Assembly (NCBI RefSeq): GCF_947623445.1
Contig: NC_135243.1
Location: 5,210,501 to 5,274,500 of the forward strand
From: Clavelina lepadiformis
Taxonomy: Eukaryota > Chordata > Ascidiacea > Aplousobranchia > Clavelinidae
Direction of reading: 5' to 3'
DNA: 64,000 nucleotides
In this document: positions 48,199-60,480 of the stretch, piece by piece
Numbering within the stretch: position 1 is the first letter of the stretch
Layout of the letters: the number at the start of each line of letters is the position of its first letter
The notes under the pieces: generated by a model
Database searches by the model: none
What the model saw: only the letters and a program-made list of their open reading frames with translations
Told to the model about the DNA's origin: nothing
Translations under genes and position numbers: made by a program

Positions 48199-49227
48199 AT
48201 GTTTCACAACGACGAATCGAAAGACGAAAAAACTCATAAAAAATCTAATTCTGGTAAGAGTCTGTTAGTTTTTTCTTCAATTCCCCATTTGACTCTCTTT
48301 GTATTATTTCACAGATCAAAAGACCTCTTTCAATGAAACAACGTTACAGAAGTTTGTCTGGGATTATGTATTTTCGTTTCTCATATTGATAGTTTGGTAC
48401 ATAATTTTCGCAATGATCGCAGAAAAGATGAAGGTTTGCCTTTTCACTAATATGCAGCTTTTAGTGTTTATTGGGTGCTTTTTTTTCATTTGACCAAAAG
48501 GAAAATGTGCAGGAACAACGATATAATTTTAAATAACTACATGTTATACCAAATAATAAATTTTTACTCAGGAGGATTCTGTAACAACTGAATACGGCTA
48601 CGAAATCTGTACAGTCCAGAATTTCTCATGTAAGTCTACAGTATCAAACCACTTTTATAATTTTTCTGGAAATAAACATAGGCATAAGGCAGTGTGTCTT
48701 AAAGGAGGCTTCAAAGACTTAAAACTGAGATCTCCATGTTTTTGTTGCACACCTACGTAGAGCTTTAAAAAACCTGTTTAAACCAAGCAGAAGGCTGGTG
48801 TTAACTTTTAGCCAGGGTATTATGCTAGCAGTTGGCGTGCTTCAATATCCAAGGTCGCGTGCAGAATTATGCTAAACATTAACATGAAAGTAGCTAAAAT
48901 TGGATATTTCGACCCAAAGTTTTAATATTTATTTTGCGCTACTGTTAAAAAAGTTTGAATCGTGTTTTTTTTGATGAATGTTTATGGAATAGTAGTCCAA
49001 AGCATACTAAATTGACATGCAAAATTTCACAGAGCCCCATGGAGGATTTTAGAGTAATCATTCTTTTTGTAAGTTTATTATACAATGAAACGAATAACAT
49101 TTTATGTCATTTTTTGGTCTTGACCCTTCCTTGAGGATCTAATCATAATGTAAATCACTAAATAAGGAATAAACTTGATGTGTTTTTATCAACAGCGACA
49201 ATGGCCACTTCCAATTCGAAAGAATAA
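48199..49227 (+). CDS. P2: small single-pass membrane protein
   Basis: Exons 48199-48253 (MFHNDESKDEKTHKKSNS), 48315-48433 (membrane exon, helix YVFSFLILIVWYIIFAMIA), 48572-48629 (EDSVTTEYGYEICTVQNFS) and 49196-49227 (TMATSNSKE, stop TAA); 87 residues. Intron 1 is 61 bp. Phases are 1, 0, 1. AATAAA follows at 49282, 55 bases after the stop. The donor of the membrane exon (GTTTGC) is weak. Exon 3 keeps a GYE motif also seen at the same place in P1 (GYETVYM). N-terminus hydrophilic and charged, with no signal peptide. This is one of the cleanest members, but its function is unknown. Confidence 0.6.
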
Positions 49228-49281
49228 GTTTTTCGTCAACAGAAAGATTTTTGAATATTGGTATTTTAGTATATTGGTAGT

Positions 49282-49287
49282 AATAAA
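49282..49287 (+). terminator. Poly(A) signal of P2
   Basis: AATAAA 55 bases after the P2 stop codon. Confidence 0.5.
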
Positions 49288-49969
49288 CACTGCATACGAT
49301 TTGAAGTTTATAGCAAGTTTTTGTTTATTAAAAATACACTCTATTCATTATACAAAGCAAGAAAACTTATTTAAGTTTGCAAAGTTTATAGTCTATGAAG
49401 TTTGAAGACAGTGTATAGTGTATCTGAATTCATGTGTAAATTGCTTTCTGCGAGGTCTATAATACAGTAGCTGTTATACAACTAAAATCAAAAAAACATT
49501 AATTTAACATTAACGCTAATAATTTAAGAAATTGCAGGATGTAACATAGCAGTTAATAAGCCGAAATGTTATATAAGCTCTTTTTAATTATTTGATTCGA
49601 GTTGAAAAGGTTGAACATTTGCATAGAAAGGTGGGAATAGTGAAGCTCAACAGTCTTTGTAACCTTATACGAACTTTCATGTCTGCATTTCCATTAATTG
49701 TTTTCATCACCGTCACTTTAGAAATCATGTTTTTTTGCCAAGAGGGCGACTCATCACATTTTTCCCCCTATCTCAATCAGAAAAACGCCCAATAATGTTG
49801 TTTGACATTGGTTTAAAAACATGTGCTCTTATCAAACCTAAACCTGAGAGATAATAACTTGGTAGGTGAAGTTGAGTATGAACGATATATTTATTAATCT
49901 TATTTGTAAAACGTAGCCAAGGTTATAACTTAAGAAGCAGCTTTTGAATTGTTAGATAACACTTCATTG

Positions 49970-50560
49970 GAAAAAACGCATTGAATGGATAAGGAAGTTT
50001 GCATGATGTTTATTTAAAAATTGGTAAGAAACAGTAAATGAAAACAATATTGGCGTTAATATTAGCCACAAACAACGTAATACTGGGAATGTTGCGCATG
50101 CAGAGTTTAATAACGGATTTTTGAAATATCCTGTTCCTATAAACATTTATCTACTACCGTGTTAACACGTATTGTTTCGTCAAAGATCTCATTAGTGAAT
50201 AAAAAACCTGTTGGAATGAAATAGAAAAAAGAATATACATTATGATTGGTTCTACAGAATTAAGATGTACGAATTTTTTAAACATATTCTACTTTCATAG
50301 CAAACAATCGTAGACTTAAATCATAGCAAACATAAAAGTTAACTCATTTCACAAACTTGCACATTCATTCTACCAAAATGTGTTCATCACTAGACTCATG
50401 TTGAATCTAAGATTAAAAAACTTGCATGGATGAAAGAAAGATGACGAAATAATCAATTTGTCGAGATAATCATTAATGACTCAAGCCAAGAATAAAAAAA
50501 CATTGAATTTTACATAATAATGCCGAGACAGAAAGAAAAGTGTTGATTCAAGTAAATTGA
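49970..50560 (-). pseudogene. C0: 3' remnant of a C-family unit
   Basis: 49970-50230 aligns to the 3' untranslated and last-exon region of C1-C5 (for example CATGCAGAGTTTAATAACGGATTTT, matched at 51153, 53673 and 60120), with a reverse AATAAA near 50009. The following bases match the inter-gene spacer of C units. No first exon, membrane exon or promoter block remains. Confidence 0.55.
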
Positions 50561-50607
50561 CCAATTAAACACAGCAGAGTTAGACAAGTTCTACTGCGAC
50601 CCCTACT

Positions 50608-50746
50608 TATACCAAATTGTAGCTAATATAACTAATGTCTTAATGCAACTAATTTCGTAGCTGCATTAGCTATACTTTTGTCACAATAGTTAAATTTTGA
50701 TATTTAGTAGCTACTCTATCTCCATTAGTTACATTTTGGCATATAT
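50608..50746. mobile_element. Small MITE, copy a
   Basis: An inverted repeat with ends of the type TATACCAAAATGTAGCTAAT. The same element recurs at 52919-53060 and 59364-59505, each in the same place of the C-unit spacer. It therefore inserted once before the unit was duplicated. Confidence 0.55.
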
Positions 50747-51255
50747 GCTGTAGAGTGGTCCGTTCTCCCCGTTCGTCCATTAAGCAAACTGATCAATTAA
50801 CCAGAGGAGAGTTAAGCAAGTTCTATCGCATGTATTTCGGTGCTTTAGTTTTAATAATTGTTCTCAAAATTTTTTTATTTCAGTGAATTTCTTGCCTTCT
50901 GTCATTACAATAGATGGTACACATTTTTCTGAAGTTTTTTCATCTTTGTACAGTATATCTAGGCGTAGACAGATATTGTAGTTCCACGTTTATTTGTATC
51001 AACGCAGCTGGTTCTGGCTGAAATGTTGTAACCAAGTTTCACGCATACCAAGCTAGACATGTTTAATGAACTTTTATTAAATAAATAAATTTGCGTAACA
51101 AATGGTCCGCGATATTATTGGTTACAAGCAACGTAATACTGGAAATATGGCGCATGCAGACTTTACAACGGATTTTACAAATTTTCTGCTAAGACAAAAA
51201 TGTATCTGCCGTCATGTTAACACGTTTTGTTTGAATGAAGAACTTTTCTGATGCA

Positions 51256-52356
51256 TCACGGAAAAGCTGTTGTTGACATGAAATACCAACATAGGCATTG
51301 TGATTATTTCTATACATTAACTCATAAAAATAAAAATGTATATATATATACATTAACTAAGCACATTCTTTTTAAAGTAAATTTTATTTTCACCGTCATT
51401 TAAAAACAAAAGCGATTTCAAAACTCCAATGAATAGATCCTTAAAAAACCGTGACAGGTTTACTATTCTAGAAATTAATTGTAAGCAGTTCTCTTACCTG
51501 TAGATAATGTTTGTCGGTATTGGGCTTGTCTCTTCACCATTTTTATCTTCATATTACAGTTTTTTCTGTACATTTATGAAACAAATTACTGCAGGCCTAT
51601 CAATTAAAGTTTCAATTTACATTGTATAATTTCTTTCTACAGTATGTTTATATACTATAATGTTTGCAAATAATGTTTCTATAGCTGTCATGTGCATTAC
51701 TGCATACATCCGAAATCACAATGATCGCAACCAAAATTGTAATCAAAACGGCACAAATCCCGTAAAATGATTTAGTGTCCTCTGCGACACCACACAAAAA
51801 CCCTGTAAAATAAAAGTTTGAAATTGGTTTACTTCGAGTAAATTTGTTAGAATAAATAGAATAGAATAGAACTGCAAAGAAGAATGTTTGAAAACTTACA
51901 ATTAGCTAAAATATAATCACATAAACCGTATCTTTCTTCGTCATTATTAAGTTGTTCGTTTATCGCATTTCTTCGTTCAGCATTCTCTCGATCGATTGCG
52001 GCAAAATTGACAAGCACAACGTCGCTCTCGGCGTTTCCAACGTCGGCATTCCAGCCCTCGGCATTCGCACAAACCACATTCCCGCCAATGACATTCCCGC
52101 CAACGTCATTCTCGCCAACGTCATTCTCGCCAACGTCATTCTCGCCAACGTCATTCTCGCCAACGTCATTCTCGCCAACGTCATTCCCGCCAACGACACT
52201 CCCGCCCACGACATATTCTCCAACCTCATTCCCGCCAACCGCATTCTCGATATTTCCCTTTAATACATCGTCATGCACGGTATTATCAGCATTTCCTCTT
52301 TCCTCCATCTCGCCATCGGCTTTATTCTTTTCGCATTTTTCTTTGTATTCAGGCAT
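51256..52356 (-). CDS. C1: pentapeptide-repeat membrane protein
   Basis: Exons 51900-52356, 51708-51802, 51498-51546 and 51256-51266; 203 residues. The start is MPEYKEKCEKNKADGEMEER; the upstream GTG is not used. Residues ~40-110 are pentads of the type GENDV or GGNVV, then AAIDRENAERRNAINEQ. After a 97-bp intron the membrane exon has helix YGICAVLITILVAIIVI. The donor is GAT|GTATGC (phase 0), then a basic exon (MVKRQAQYRQTLST) and AFP with stop. If that donor is not used, the frame reads on to a stop at 51648 and, by coincidence, also gives 203 residues. Promoter 52588-52680; poly(A) 51072. No signal peptide; probable C-tail anchor. Confidence 0.62.
52080..52215 (-). repeat. 15-bp coding minisatellite in C1
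   Basis: Near-perfect tandem copies of GTTGGCGAGAATGAC (minus strand), six coding exactly GENDV or GGNDV, flanked by degenerate ones. The near-identity of the core copies indicates recent expansion. Absent or reduced in C4 and replaced by NAEGG-type pentads in C2. Confidence 0.8.
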
Positions 52357-52587
52357 GCTCTCAGTGTTGTTAATTAAATTGAAATTAGGATTAATCACAA
52401 ATCATATCTTAAGAAAATTGTTGTGTTCTATTCATAGAATTGGAAATTGACTGGGATTTATTTTTTCTAAGTTTTCTAATCTAAACAACAACGCGGAACA
52501 CTTGCTCATGAAAATTCTCACCATCAAGTAGCATTGCTGGTCTTACTACACTGAAATTTCTGACTTTCTGCTGCACAATTGTACCTA

Positions 52588-52680
52588 CCGCACAGCACGT
52601 GCTCAGCAGATAGAAAATAAGTGATCAATGAAGGTGACCGGTGCAAGAAACTTTACTACACGCTTCGCTGACCATAAGCA
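52588..52680 (-). promoter_or_regulatory. Promoter block of C1
   Basis: Minus strand: AGCGAAGCGTGTAGTAAAGT, then TTCTTGCACCGGTCACC, then TTCATTGATCAC, then CTGAGCACGTGCTGTGCGG. Almost identical blocks precede C2 (55021), C3 (58761) and C4 (61432). Confidence 0.6.
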
Positions 52681-52918
52681 AACTATTTTAATTGGATAAT
52701 TTGTCGAGAGTTTTTAAAACCACTTGTTTTCGGTTGAGAAATAAATTGAGAACATGAATTCGGAGAAAAACGAAAATTGTTTAAAAACGAATCAAACAAT
52801 CAAGTATAGAAAACATTGAATTTTACATAAAAATACCAAGACAGAAACAAATGTGATGACTTAAGCTATTTGACCAATCAAACACAGCAGATTTAACCAA
52901 GTTCTACTACGACCATTT

Positions 52919-53060
52919 TATATACCAAAATGTAGCTAATCTATACCTAATGCAGTTAATGTAACTAATTTCGTAGCTACAATAGCTATACTTTGTTACA
53001 ATAGTTAAATTTTGATATTTAGTAGATACGCTATCTCCAATAGTTACATTTTGGTATATA
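52919..53060. mobile_element. Small MITE, copy b
   Basis: Second copy of the TATACCAAAATGTAGCTAAT inverted-repeat element, carried by the duplicated C spacer. Confidence 0.55.
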
Positions 53061-53775
53061 TGTTGTAGAATGGTCCGTTAACCAACCTGACCAATTAAAC
53101 AAAGAAGAGTTAGGCAAGTTATGTCGCATGTATTTTTGTGCTTCAATTTTTATAATTGTTTTCATAATTATTTGCCTCAGTAAATTTCTTGTGTTCTATC
53201 AATTCAATAGATGATATGCAAAGTTTGAAGGTCATGATCATCCATAGGTTTCATGATATTTGTACTGGTTTGAAATATTCATATGTTTTAATCTTTTTAG
53301 ACTTTTGCAATTAACATTACAGGATATTGCATGCACAAATTATTTGCATAGCATACAATAAAGTTACGGAAGAGACAGCACGCCTTTTAACAAGCATCGA
53401 GGACAACCATAAAATTCGTGTCGAGCACTTTGTTTAAATGGGCACAAGTTTATTTGAAACAATCTTTGTGCAATTTATCCAGGGGTAGACAGACATTGTT
53501 GGTCCTTGTTGGGCAATTTGAACGCAGCTAATCCTGGCTGAAATATTGTAACCAAATTTTATGCATACCAAGCTAGATATGTTTAATGAGAGTTTATTAA
53601 ATAAATAAATTTGCATAACAAATGGTCCGCAATATTATTGGTTACAAACAACGTAATACTGGAAATATGTCGCATGCAGACTTTCCAACGGATTTTACAA
53701 ATTTCCTTTAAAGACAAAAATGTATCTGCCGTCATGTTAACACGTTTTGTTTGAATGAAGAACTTTTCTGATGCA

Positions 53776-54794
53776 TCACGGAAAAGCTGTTGTTGACATG
53801 AAATAAAAACATAAGCATTGTGATTATTTCTATACATAAACTCATAAAAAAAAAATATATATATATATATACATTAACTAAGTACATTCTTTTTAAAGTA
53901 AATTTTATTTTCACCGTCATTTGAAACAAAGCAATTACAAAAATCCAATGTATAAATCCTTAAAAAACCGTGACAGGTTCACTATTCTAGTTCACCTGTA
54001 GATAATGTTTGTCGGTATTGGGCTTGTCTGTGTCCCGTTTGTATCTTCTTCTCACAGTTTTTCCTGTACATTTATGAAACAAATTACCGTAGGCCTATCA
54101 ATTATAGTTACAATTTACGTTGTATATATTCTTTCTACAATATTTTTTTATACTATGATGTTTCTCAATAATGTTTCTATAGCTGTTATTGGCACTAATG
54201 CATACCGACACAATCACAGCGATCGCAACCAAAATTGCCATCAAAATGGCACAAATCCCGTAAACTGATTTAATATCGTGTAAGAGACCACAATAAAAAC
54301 CTGTAAAATAAAAGTTTGAAATTGGTTTACTTCGAGTAAAACTGTTAGAATTTAGAACTGCAAAGGGGCATTTTTGAAAACTTACAAAGAACGTAAATAT
54401 ATTCACATTCAGCAAGTCTGTCTTCGTCATTAAGTTGTTCATGTATCGCATTTCTTCGTTCAGCGTTCTCTCGATCGATTGCGGCAAAATCGACAAGTTC
54501 AACATTGCCCTCGGCATTCCCGTCATCGGCATTCCCGCCCTCGGCATTCCCGCCCTCGGCATTCGCGCCCTCGGCATTCGCGCCCTCGGCATTCCCGTCC
54601 TCGGCATTCGCGCCAACCACATTCCCGCCAACCACATTCCAGCCAAACACATTCCCGCCAAACACATTCCCTCCAACCGCATTCTCGATATTTCCTTTTA
54701 ATACATCGCCATGCACGGTATTATCAGCATTTCTTCTTTCCTCCATCTCGCCATCGGCTTTATTCTTTTCGTATTTTTCTTTGTATTCAGACAT
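53776..54794 (-). CDS. C2: pentapeptide-repeat membrane protein
   Basis: Exons 54386-54794, 54206-54300, 53996-54050 and 53776-53786; ~189 residues. The N-terminus MSEYKEKYEKNKADGEMEER is almost as in C1, but the pentads are now GGNVF, GANAE and GGNAE, followed by AAIDRENAERRNAIHEQ. The 85-bp intron precedes a membrane exon (helix YGICAILMAILVAIAVIV). Donor TCG|GTATGC, then KKIQTGHRQAQYRQTLST and AFP with stop. The donor of exon 3 is G|GTGAAC. Without the GTATGC donor the frame is open to a stop at 54098, giving a longer Lys/Asn-rich tail. Promoter 55021-55116; poly(A) 53593. Confidence 0.62.
54510..54680 (-). repeat. 15-bp coding minisatellite in C2
   Basis: Tandem 15-base units of the type GAGGGCGGGAATGCC (minus strand), coding pentads such as GGNAE, GANAE, GGNVV and GGNVF. 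Same 5-residue frame as C1 but a different dominant unit. The antisense ORFs seen here exist because the period is a multiple of three. Confidence 0.75.
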
Positions 54795-55020
54795 GCTTTC
54801 AATGTTGTTAATTAAATTGAACTTAGGATTAATCACAAATCATATCTTAAGAAAATTGCTGTGTTCTATTCATAGAATTGGAAATTAACGGGGGTTTACA
54901 TTTTCTGAGTTTTCTAATCAAAACAACAACGCGGAACACTTGCTTATGAAAATTCTCACCATCAAGTAGCATTGCTGGTTTTGTTACACTGAAATTTCTG
55001 ACTTTCTGCTGCACAATTTT

Positions 55021-55116
55021 ACCTACCGCACAGCACGTGCTCAGCTGACAGTAGATAGGAGGTCAACGAAGGTGACCCGTGCCAGAAACTTTACTACACG
55101 GTTCGCTGGCCATGAG
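55021..55116 (-). promoter_or_regulatory. Promoter block of C2
   Basis: Minus strand: GCCAGCGAACCGTGTAGTAA, then GTCACCTTCGTTGACCTCC, then AGCTGAGCACGTGCTGTGCG. Virtually identical to the C4 block. Confidence 0.6.
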
Positions 55117-56069
55117 ATTGTTTTTTAAATATTTTGTAAGGATTTTAAACAAACAAAAAATTCTTTGACAAAATACGAAAACGAAAGTGACGTTTAATTT
55201 TGAACAATATAAAACATTTTCAAGGCATCATACAGTCAAAACGAACAACATACTTTCAACAAACTTGCACATTCATATCCCTAAATTGCGTTCATCACTT
55301 GATTTGTGTTACGTCATACATTATCCTACATTCACGTTTACGATAACAATTCATAACAAAATGCCTACTTGGACAAACAAAGGCTTGTAGTACAGGTAAA
55401 AGAAAGATGAAAAAATAATCAAACTGTCCAGTTACTCAAAAACGAATCAAACCAACTATAAAGAACATTGAATTTTATGCACACTGAGACCGAAAACAAT
55501 GTGAACACTTAAGCAAATTGACTAATTAAACATAGCATAATTAAACAAGTTCTGCCTCATATTTTCAAGTCTGCTTCAAGTTTTTATAAATTTTTTCAAA
55601 ATGATTTATCTCAGTGAAGTTTTGGTTTTCTGTCATTACAATATAGACGACATGCAAAGTTTGGAGGTCATTGTCATGTATAAATTCCATTGTGTTTGTA
55701 CTTCTTTAAAATTTTCATACTTTTAAAGTTGTTTGTAGACAAGAGACTGATATAGGATGTTGCGTGTCTTACTGTATAGTTTATTTTCCTAGTTTCATTC
55801 AGTTATAATAAAGACGGCACACCGTATAGTAAGAATCTGGGACAAGCCTCAAGCCCTGTCGAGCAATCTACCATCAATCTACCAATCTGATTATAGAAAC
55901 AAGTTTTTTTGCAAGAACCTTCGTGTTTTGTATCCAAGATAACATAATTTGTAAAAAGCAGCCACAACTACAAGTTACCGCTTTGACAATGGAACATGAA
56001 GGATTTTATTAATTAAATATTTAGAACTCTGACATACAGCTTTTATAACATATAACTCTATGCTATCTA

Positions 56070-56249
56070 CCGGGTGTTCATAAGGTCTATGTACATAGGC
56101 AATTTTGCTAATAATTTTGTTGCAGATTGCATGAAGAATTACATGAAAGAATTGAATTGAGTTGGTACTTTTAAGCGGACGAGAAGGATGGTCTTACCGT
56201 AAGGATTGTTTTATTTTTAACCATGCACCCAGACTTTGTAGACATCCTG
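56070..56249. mobile_element. mariner-like MITE, copy 1
   Basis: The left end CCGGGTGTTCATAAGGTC and the right end (reverse complement) CAGGATGTCTACAAAGTCTG are inverted repeats flanked by TA on both sides, the target of Tc1/mariner elements. 180 bp, non-coding. Confidence 0.65.
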
Positions 56250-57759
56250 TATCATGTAGAGCAGCTTCTGCAAAATTATGTCGCAAAAATCTCGAACAGT
56301 TTGTCACAACAAAAAAAATCTGCTGGACATGAACCACATGGAAGAACTGAACTTGTAAATATACACAAAATTTTCTTAAAATTATAATTCAACATGTGCC
56401 TAACAACAATTTTGATTTTTCATTTAGGTTACTTCATTTTTGAATTCTTGGTAAGTTTTAGATCTTAGATGACGAATTAAACAAATCGAAATGAATCAAA
56501 GATGAAATGGTTCAGCTACAAGACAATAAAATGCAAATTGTTAATTTACAATATGGAATGTTACCAACTTTCAAGTCAAAATTTCCGCTGAAAAGGGAAG
56601 TGAAATATGTATTAAGCATACTATGTACAGCCTATTGTACTCGTATGGCTGTCGCGAGATAATAACATGCCAAACAATTAATTTGAGAATATTTCTTGTT
56701 TAAGATTCATATGAAACTTACACAAGTGTGTTTGGTATGACTTTAGTGGAGTTTGGAAGACAAGTAAATTGAAATCTTGGTGAATGTAGATAGAATATAA
56801 GATGCTGATGAAACTTTGCCGTTTTGCTTTTTTCGCAGGCAATGATTATTAGATTTGATAAGACTTTGTAACCAATAATTCAAGTACCCAGTCTTCAAAT
56901 TAACAGTATCTAACTATATACAAAACTGCTTAATCAAAACTTGATCCATAAACATGTATGATTGCAACACATAAAATTTAACATATGTTTAATTTAACAT
57001 TTAATTTAATCCATTTAAGGCTAAACGTGTGCAAATTATATTGATACTGAATGTTTAACAAACTTATTACGTTATAGTAATAATTTATAGAGTATATGGT
57101 ATTCTAAAAATGGTTGACAATTTACTTTGACGAAAGTTTTATTAAAGGTAAAGGTTTGATCTGGATGGAATTAAATCAAGGATTAGCTGGAAAACAGAAA
57201 ATAACAAGTTACTCAAGTACCACGAGTATAGATACTTGAAGTTGCTCGTTTGACAGTTCCAAGGCAGCTATAAACCCCGGGTTTAAGTTCACTGCAATAG
57301 ACTTTTGTGCATAACAAGTTGAACATCTTTAGTGAACTTTTATTAAATTAATAAATTTGCATAAACATATGATCTGCGATAATGTTGGTTATAAACAACT
57401 CAATACTGAAAACGTTACGCATACAGGGATTCAGAACGGATTTTAGAAATATCCTGTTGAGGTAGACGTCTACCCACAGCCGTTGTAGCACGTTTTTTTA
57501 TGTAGCTAAAGATCTCTTCTGATGTAGCATGAAAAAGCTACAGACATAAAATATCAAAACAAGGAGTCAGTGATTATTTTTCCAGTAACTAAATTTATTC
57601 TTTTCAAAACATAATCTTCCTCCAAGGTAATATTTAAAAAATAAACATAAATACTCTTATGAATTATATTAAAATCGTAATCGATTCAACTTTTTAGAAT
57701 CATATTCGTCTCTCTTACCTTCAAGACAATTTTTATCTGGGTTGGGTTGGTCTATGGCT

Positions 57760-58415
57760 TAGTCTGAATTGAACAAACCTACCTGCACAAAGAATAAGTA
57801 AACAACATTGTTATCCGTTGCATTGCATCTTTTGTTCATGATATAATATATATGATACATGTTTACGTTTTATAATAAAAAGTGAAGTTTATATATCACA
57901 ACACATATAGAAAGTTGAGTTTATCGAGTAAGAGCATAGCTAACGACTATATTGCATACCAAAACATATGCAAAGACCGCAAGCAACAATGCAACGCCAA
58001 CGTTAACTAGCAACAAAAATGTTCTGGTGTCACAAAGGTCAGAAAAAAAATCTGTAAAATAAAAGCTCAGTGTGAGTAATGTTGTTAGAATTTAAAGAAC
58101 TCACAGCGTCGTTTCAAACTTACAATCATCGTCATATATGCAATCAAGGTTCCTTTCCGCTATCTCAGTCGAACTTTCTTGGTTCTCCATTGTGGCAACT
58201 TCGCTCTCGGTTTTCCCGCCCTCGGCATCCCGGCAATCCGCAACGCGGCCGCTGGAATCCCCGCCTTTAGTATCCTCGCTTTCGGCATCTCCGCCCTTCA
58301 CATTCTCAATATCTGCATTTAAGGTATCGTCGTGCACGATACTTGCGGTATTGCCGTTTGTTGCATTCTCACCATCAGTTTTACTTTCATCGTACTTTTT
58401 TTCACAGTCAAGCAT
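57760..58415 (-). CDS. C3: acidic membrane protein, diverged C-family member
   Basis: Exons 58124-58415, 57960-58051 and 57760-57783; ~135 residues. It starts MLDCEKKYDESKTDGENATN, recognisably related to the MPEYKEKYEKNKADG start of C1, with degenerate pentads (GGDAE, GGDSS, DAEGG) and an acidic end CIYDDD. The 72-bp intron precedes a membrane exon (helix TFLLLVNVGVALLLAVFAYV). Donor TTG|GTATGC (phase 0), then VGLFNSD with stop TAA. If that donor is skipped, the frame ends at 57921 and gives ~140 residues. Promoter 58761-58852; poly(A) 57339. The acidic part has lost the regular array. Confidence 0.58.
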
Positions 58416-58760
58416 GCTGTCAGGATTGGTGGCGCAATTAAAATTAAAATTAACAAATTATTTCCTAAGAAAATTGTAAAGATTCTTTGATAGAAATGGA
58501 AAACTTTATCCCATTTTTCTATTTGTACAGCACCTTAACCTGTTATGTCTTAAATACTTTTATACGCCGTTTAGTCTAGCCAACTAAATCGTTCAAACAA
58601 ATAACTGTTAACAAAGCAGTGTACCCAGCTTATGGGACTTCTCACCACACCACTTAACATTGTAGGATCGCTTCGCTGGGTATTAAACAAAGTTGTCTTT
58701 GCTTTATTGCTGGTTTTGTTACACTGCAAAGTCTGACTTTCTGCTGCACAATTGTACCTA

Positions 58761-58852
58761 CCGCACAGCACGTGCTCAGCAGATAGAAAATAAGTGATCA
58801 ATGAAGGTGACCGGTGCAAGAAACTTTACTACACGCTTCGCTGGCCATAAGC
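58761..58852 (-). promoter_or_regulatory. Promoter block of C3
   Basis: Nearly the same as the C1 block, including the minus-strand words CTTGCACCGGTCACCTTC and GAGCACGTGCTGTGCGG. It lies ~350 bases before the C3 ATG. Confidence 0.6.
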
Positions 58853-59363
58853 AAACTATTTTAATTGGATAATTTCTCGAGAGTTTTTAAAACTGCTTTT
58901 TTTCGGTTGAGAAATAAATTGAGAACCTGAATGCGGAGAAAAACTCTAGATTCTTTGAAAAAATACGAAAACGAAAGTGACGTTTAATTTTGAACAATAT
59001 AAAACATTTTCAAGGCATCATACAGTCAAAGTGAACAACATACTTTCAACAAACTTGCACATTCATGTCACTAAATTGTGTTCATCACTTGATTTGTGCT
59101 ACATCATACATTATCTTACGCTCACGTTTACGATAACAATTCATAAAAAAATACCTACTTGGAAAAACAAAGGCTTGTAGTACAGATAAAAGAAAGAAAA
59201 CAAAATAATCAAACTGTCCAGTTACTCAAAAAAGAATCAAACAATCAAGTATAGAAAACATTGAATTTTACATAATAATACCGAGACAGAAACAAATGTG
59301 ACGACTTAAACAAATTGACCAATTGAACACAGCAGAGTTAAGCAAGTTCTACTGCGACCATTT

Positions 59364-59505
59364 TATATACCAAAATGAAGCTAATAAAACAAATGCAGTT
59401 AATGTAACTAATATCGTAGCTACATTAGCTATACTTTTGTTACAATAGTTAAGTTTTGATATTTAGTTAATACACTATCTCCATTAGTTACATTTTGGTA
59501 TATAT
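59364..59505. mobile_element. Small MITE, copy c
   Basis: Third copy of the TATACCAAAATG inverted-repeat element in the duplicated C spacer. Confidence 0.55.
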
Positions 59506-60304
59506 GCTGTAGAGTGGTCCGTTAACCAACCTGACCAATCAAACAAAGGAGAGTTAGGCAAATTCTTTCGCATGTATTTTGATGCTTCAATTTTTATAAT
59601 TGTTTTCATAATTATTTGCCTCAGTAAAGTTCTTGTGTTCTATCATTACAATAGATGACAAGCAAAGTTTGAAGGTCGTGATCATCCATAAGTTTCATGA
59701 TATTTGTACTGGTTTGAAATGATCATGTGTTTAAATTTTTTTTAGAGTTTCGCAAAGTGACATTACAGGATATTGCGTGCGCAGTTTATTTGCATAGCAT
59801 ACAATAAAGTTATGGAAGAGACAGCACGCCATTTAACAAGCCTCCAGGACAACCATAAAAGTCGCGTTGAGCACTCTGTTTAAATGGGCACAAGTTTATT
59901 TGAAACAATCTTTGTGCAGTATATCCAGGGGTAGACAGACATTGTAGGTCCTTGTTTGACTATTTGAACGCAGCTAATCCTGGCTGAAATATTGTAACCA
60001 CATTTTATGCATACCAAGCTAGACATGTTTAATGAACTTTTATTAAATAAATAAATTTGCACAAACAAATGGTCGGCGATAGCATTGGTTACAAGCAACG
60101 TAATACTGGAAATATGGGGCATGCAGACTTTACAACGGATTTTAAAAATATCCTGTTAAGAGAAAAAAATGTATCTGCCGTTATGTTAACACGTTTTGTT
60201 TGACTGAAGAACTTTTCTGATGCATCGCGGAAAAGCTGCAGTTAACATGAAATACAAACATAAGCATTGTGATTATTTCTATACATAAACTCATAAACAT
60301 AAAA

Positions 60305-60340
<36 letters not shown>
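60305..60340. repeat. (TA)n microsatellite
   Basis: About 17 TA units downstream of C4. Shorter runs lie at the same place after C1 (~51340) and C2 (~53857), so the tract predates the duplications and grew here. Confidence 0.8.
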
Positions 60341-60341
<1 letters not shown>

Positions 60342-60480
60342 CTAAGTACATTCTTTTTAAAGTAAATTTTATTTTCACCGTCATTTGAAGCAAAGCAATA
60401 ACAAAACTCCAATATATAATTTCTTCAAAAACCGTGACAGGTTCACTATTCCACAAATTAAATGTATGTGGTTCTCTTAC

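Noticed and set aside
51847-52398. A longer C1 start beginning INPNFNLINN
   Set aside because: That extension needs a GTG start. The ATG at MPEYKEK is shared with C4 (and as MSEYKEK with C2).
54435-54888. Plus-strand ORFs rich in HSRPR, SAFPP or LGIPA repeats
   Set aside because: Antisense shadows of the C2 15-bp minisatellite. The same applies at 51952-52450 and 60943-61380.
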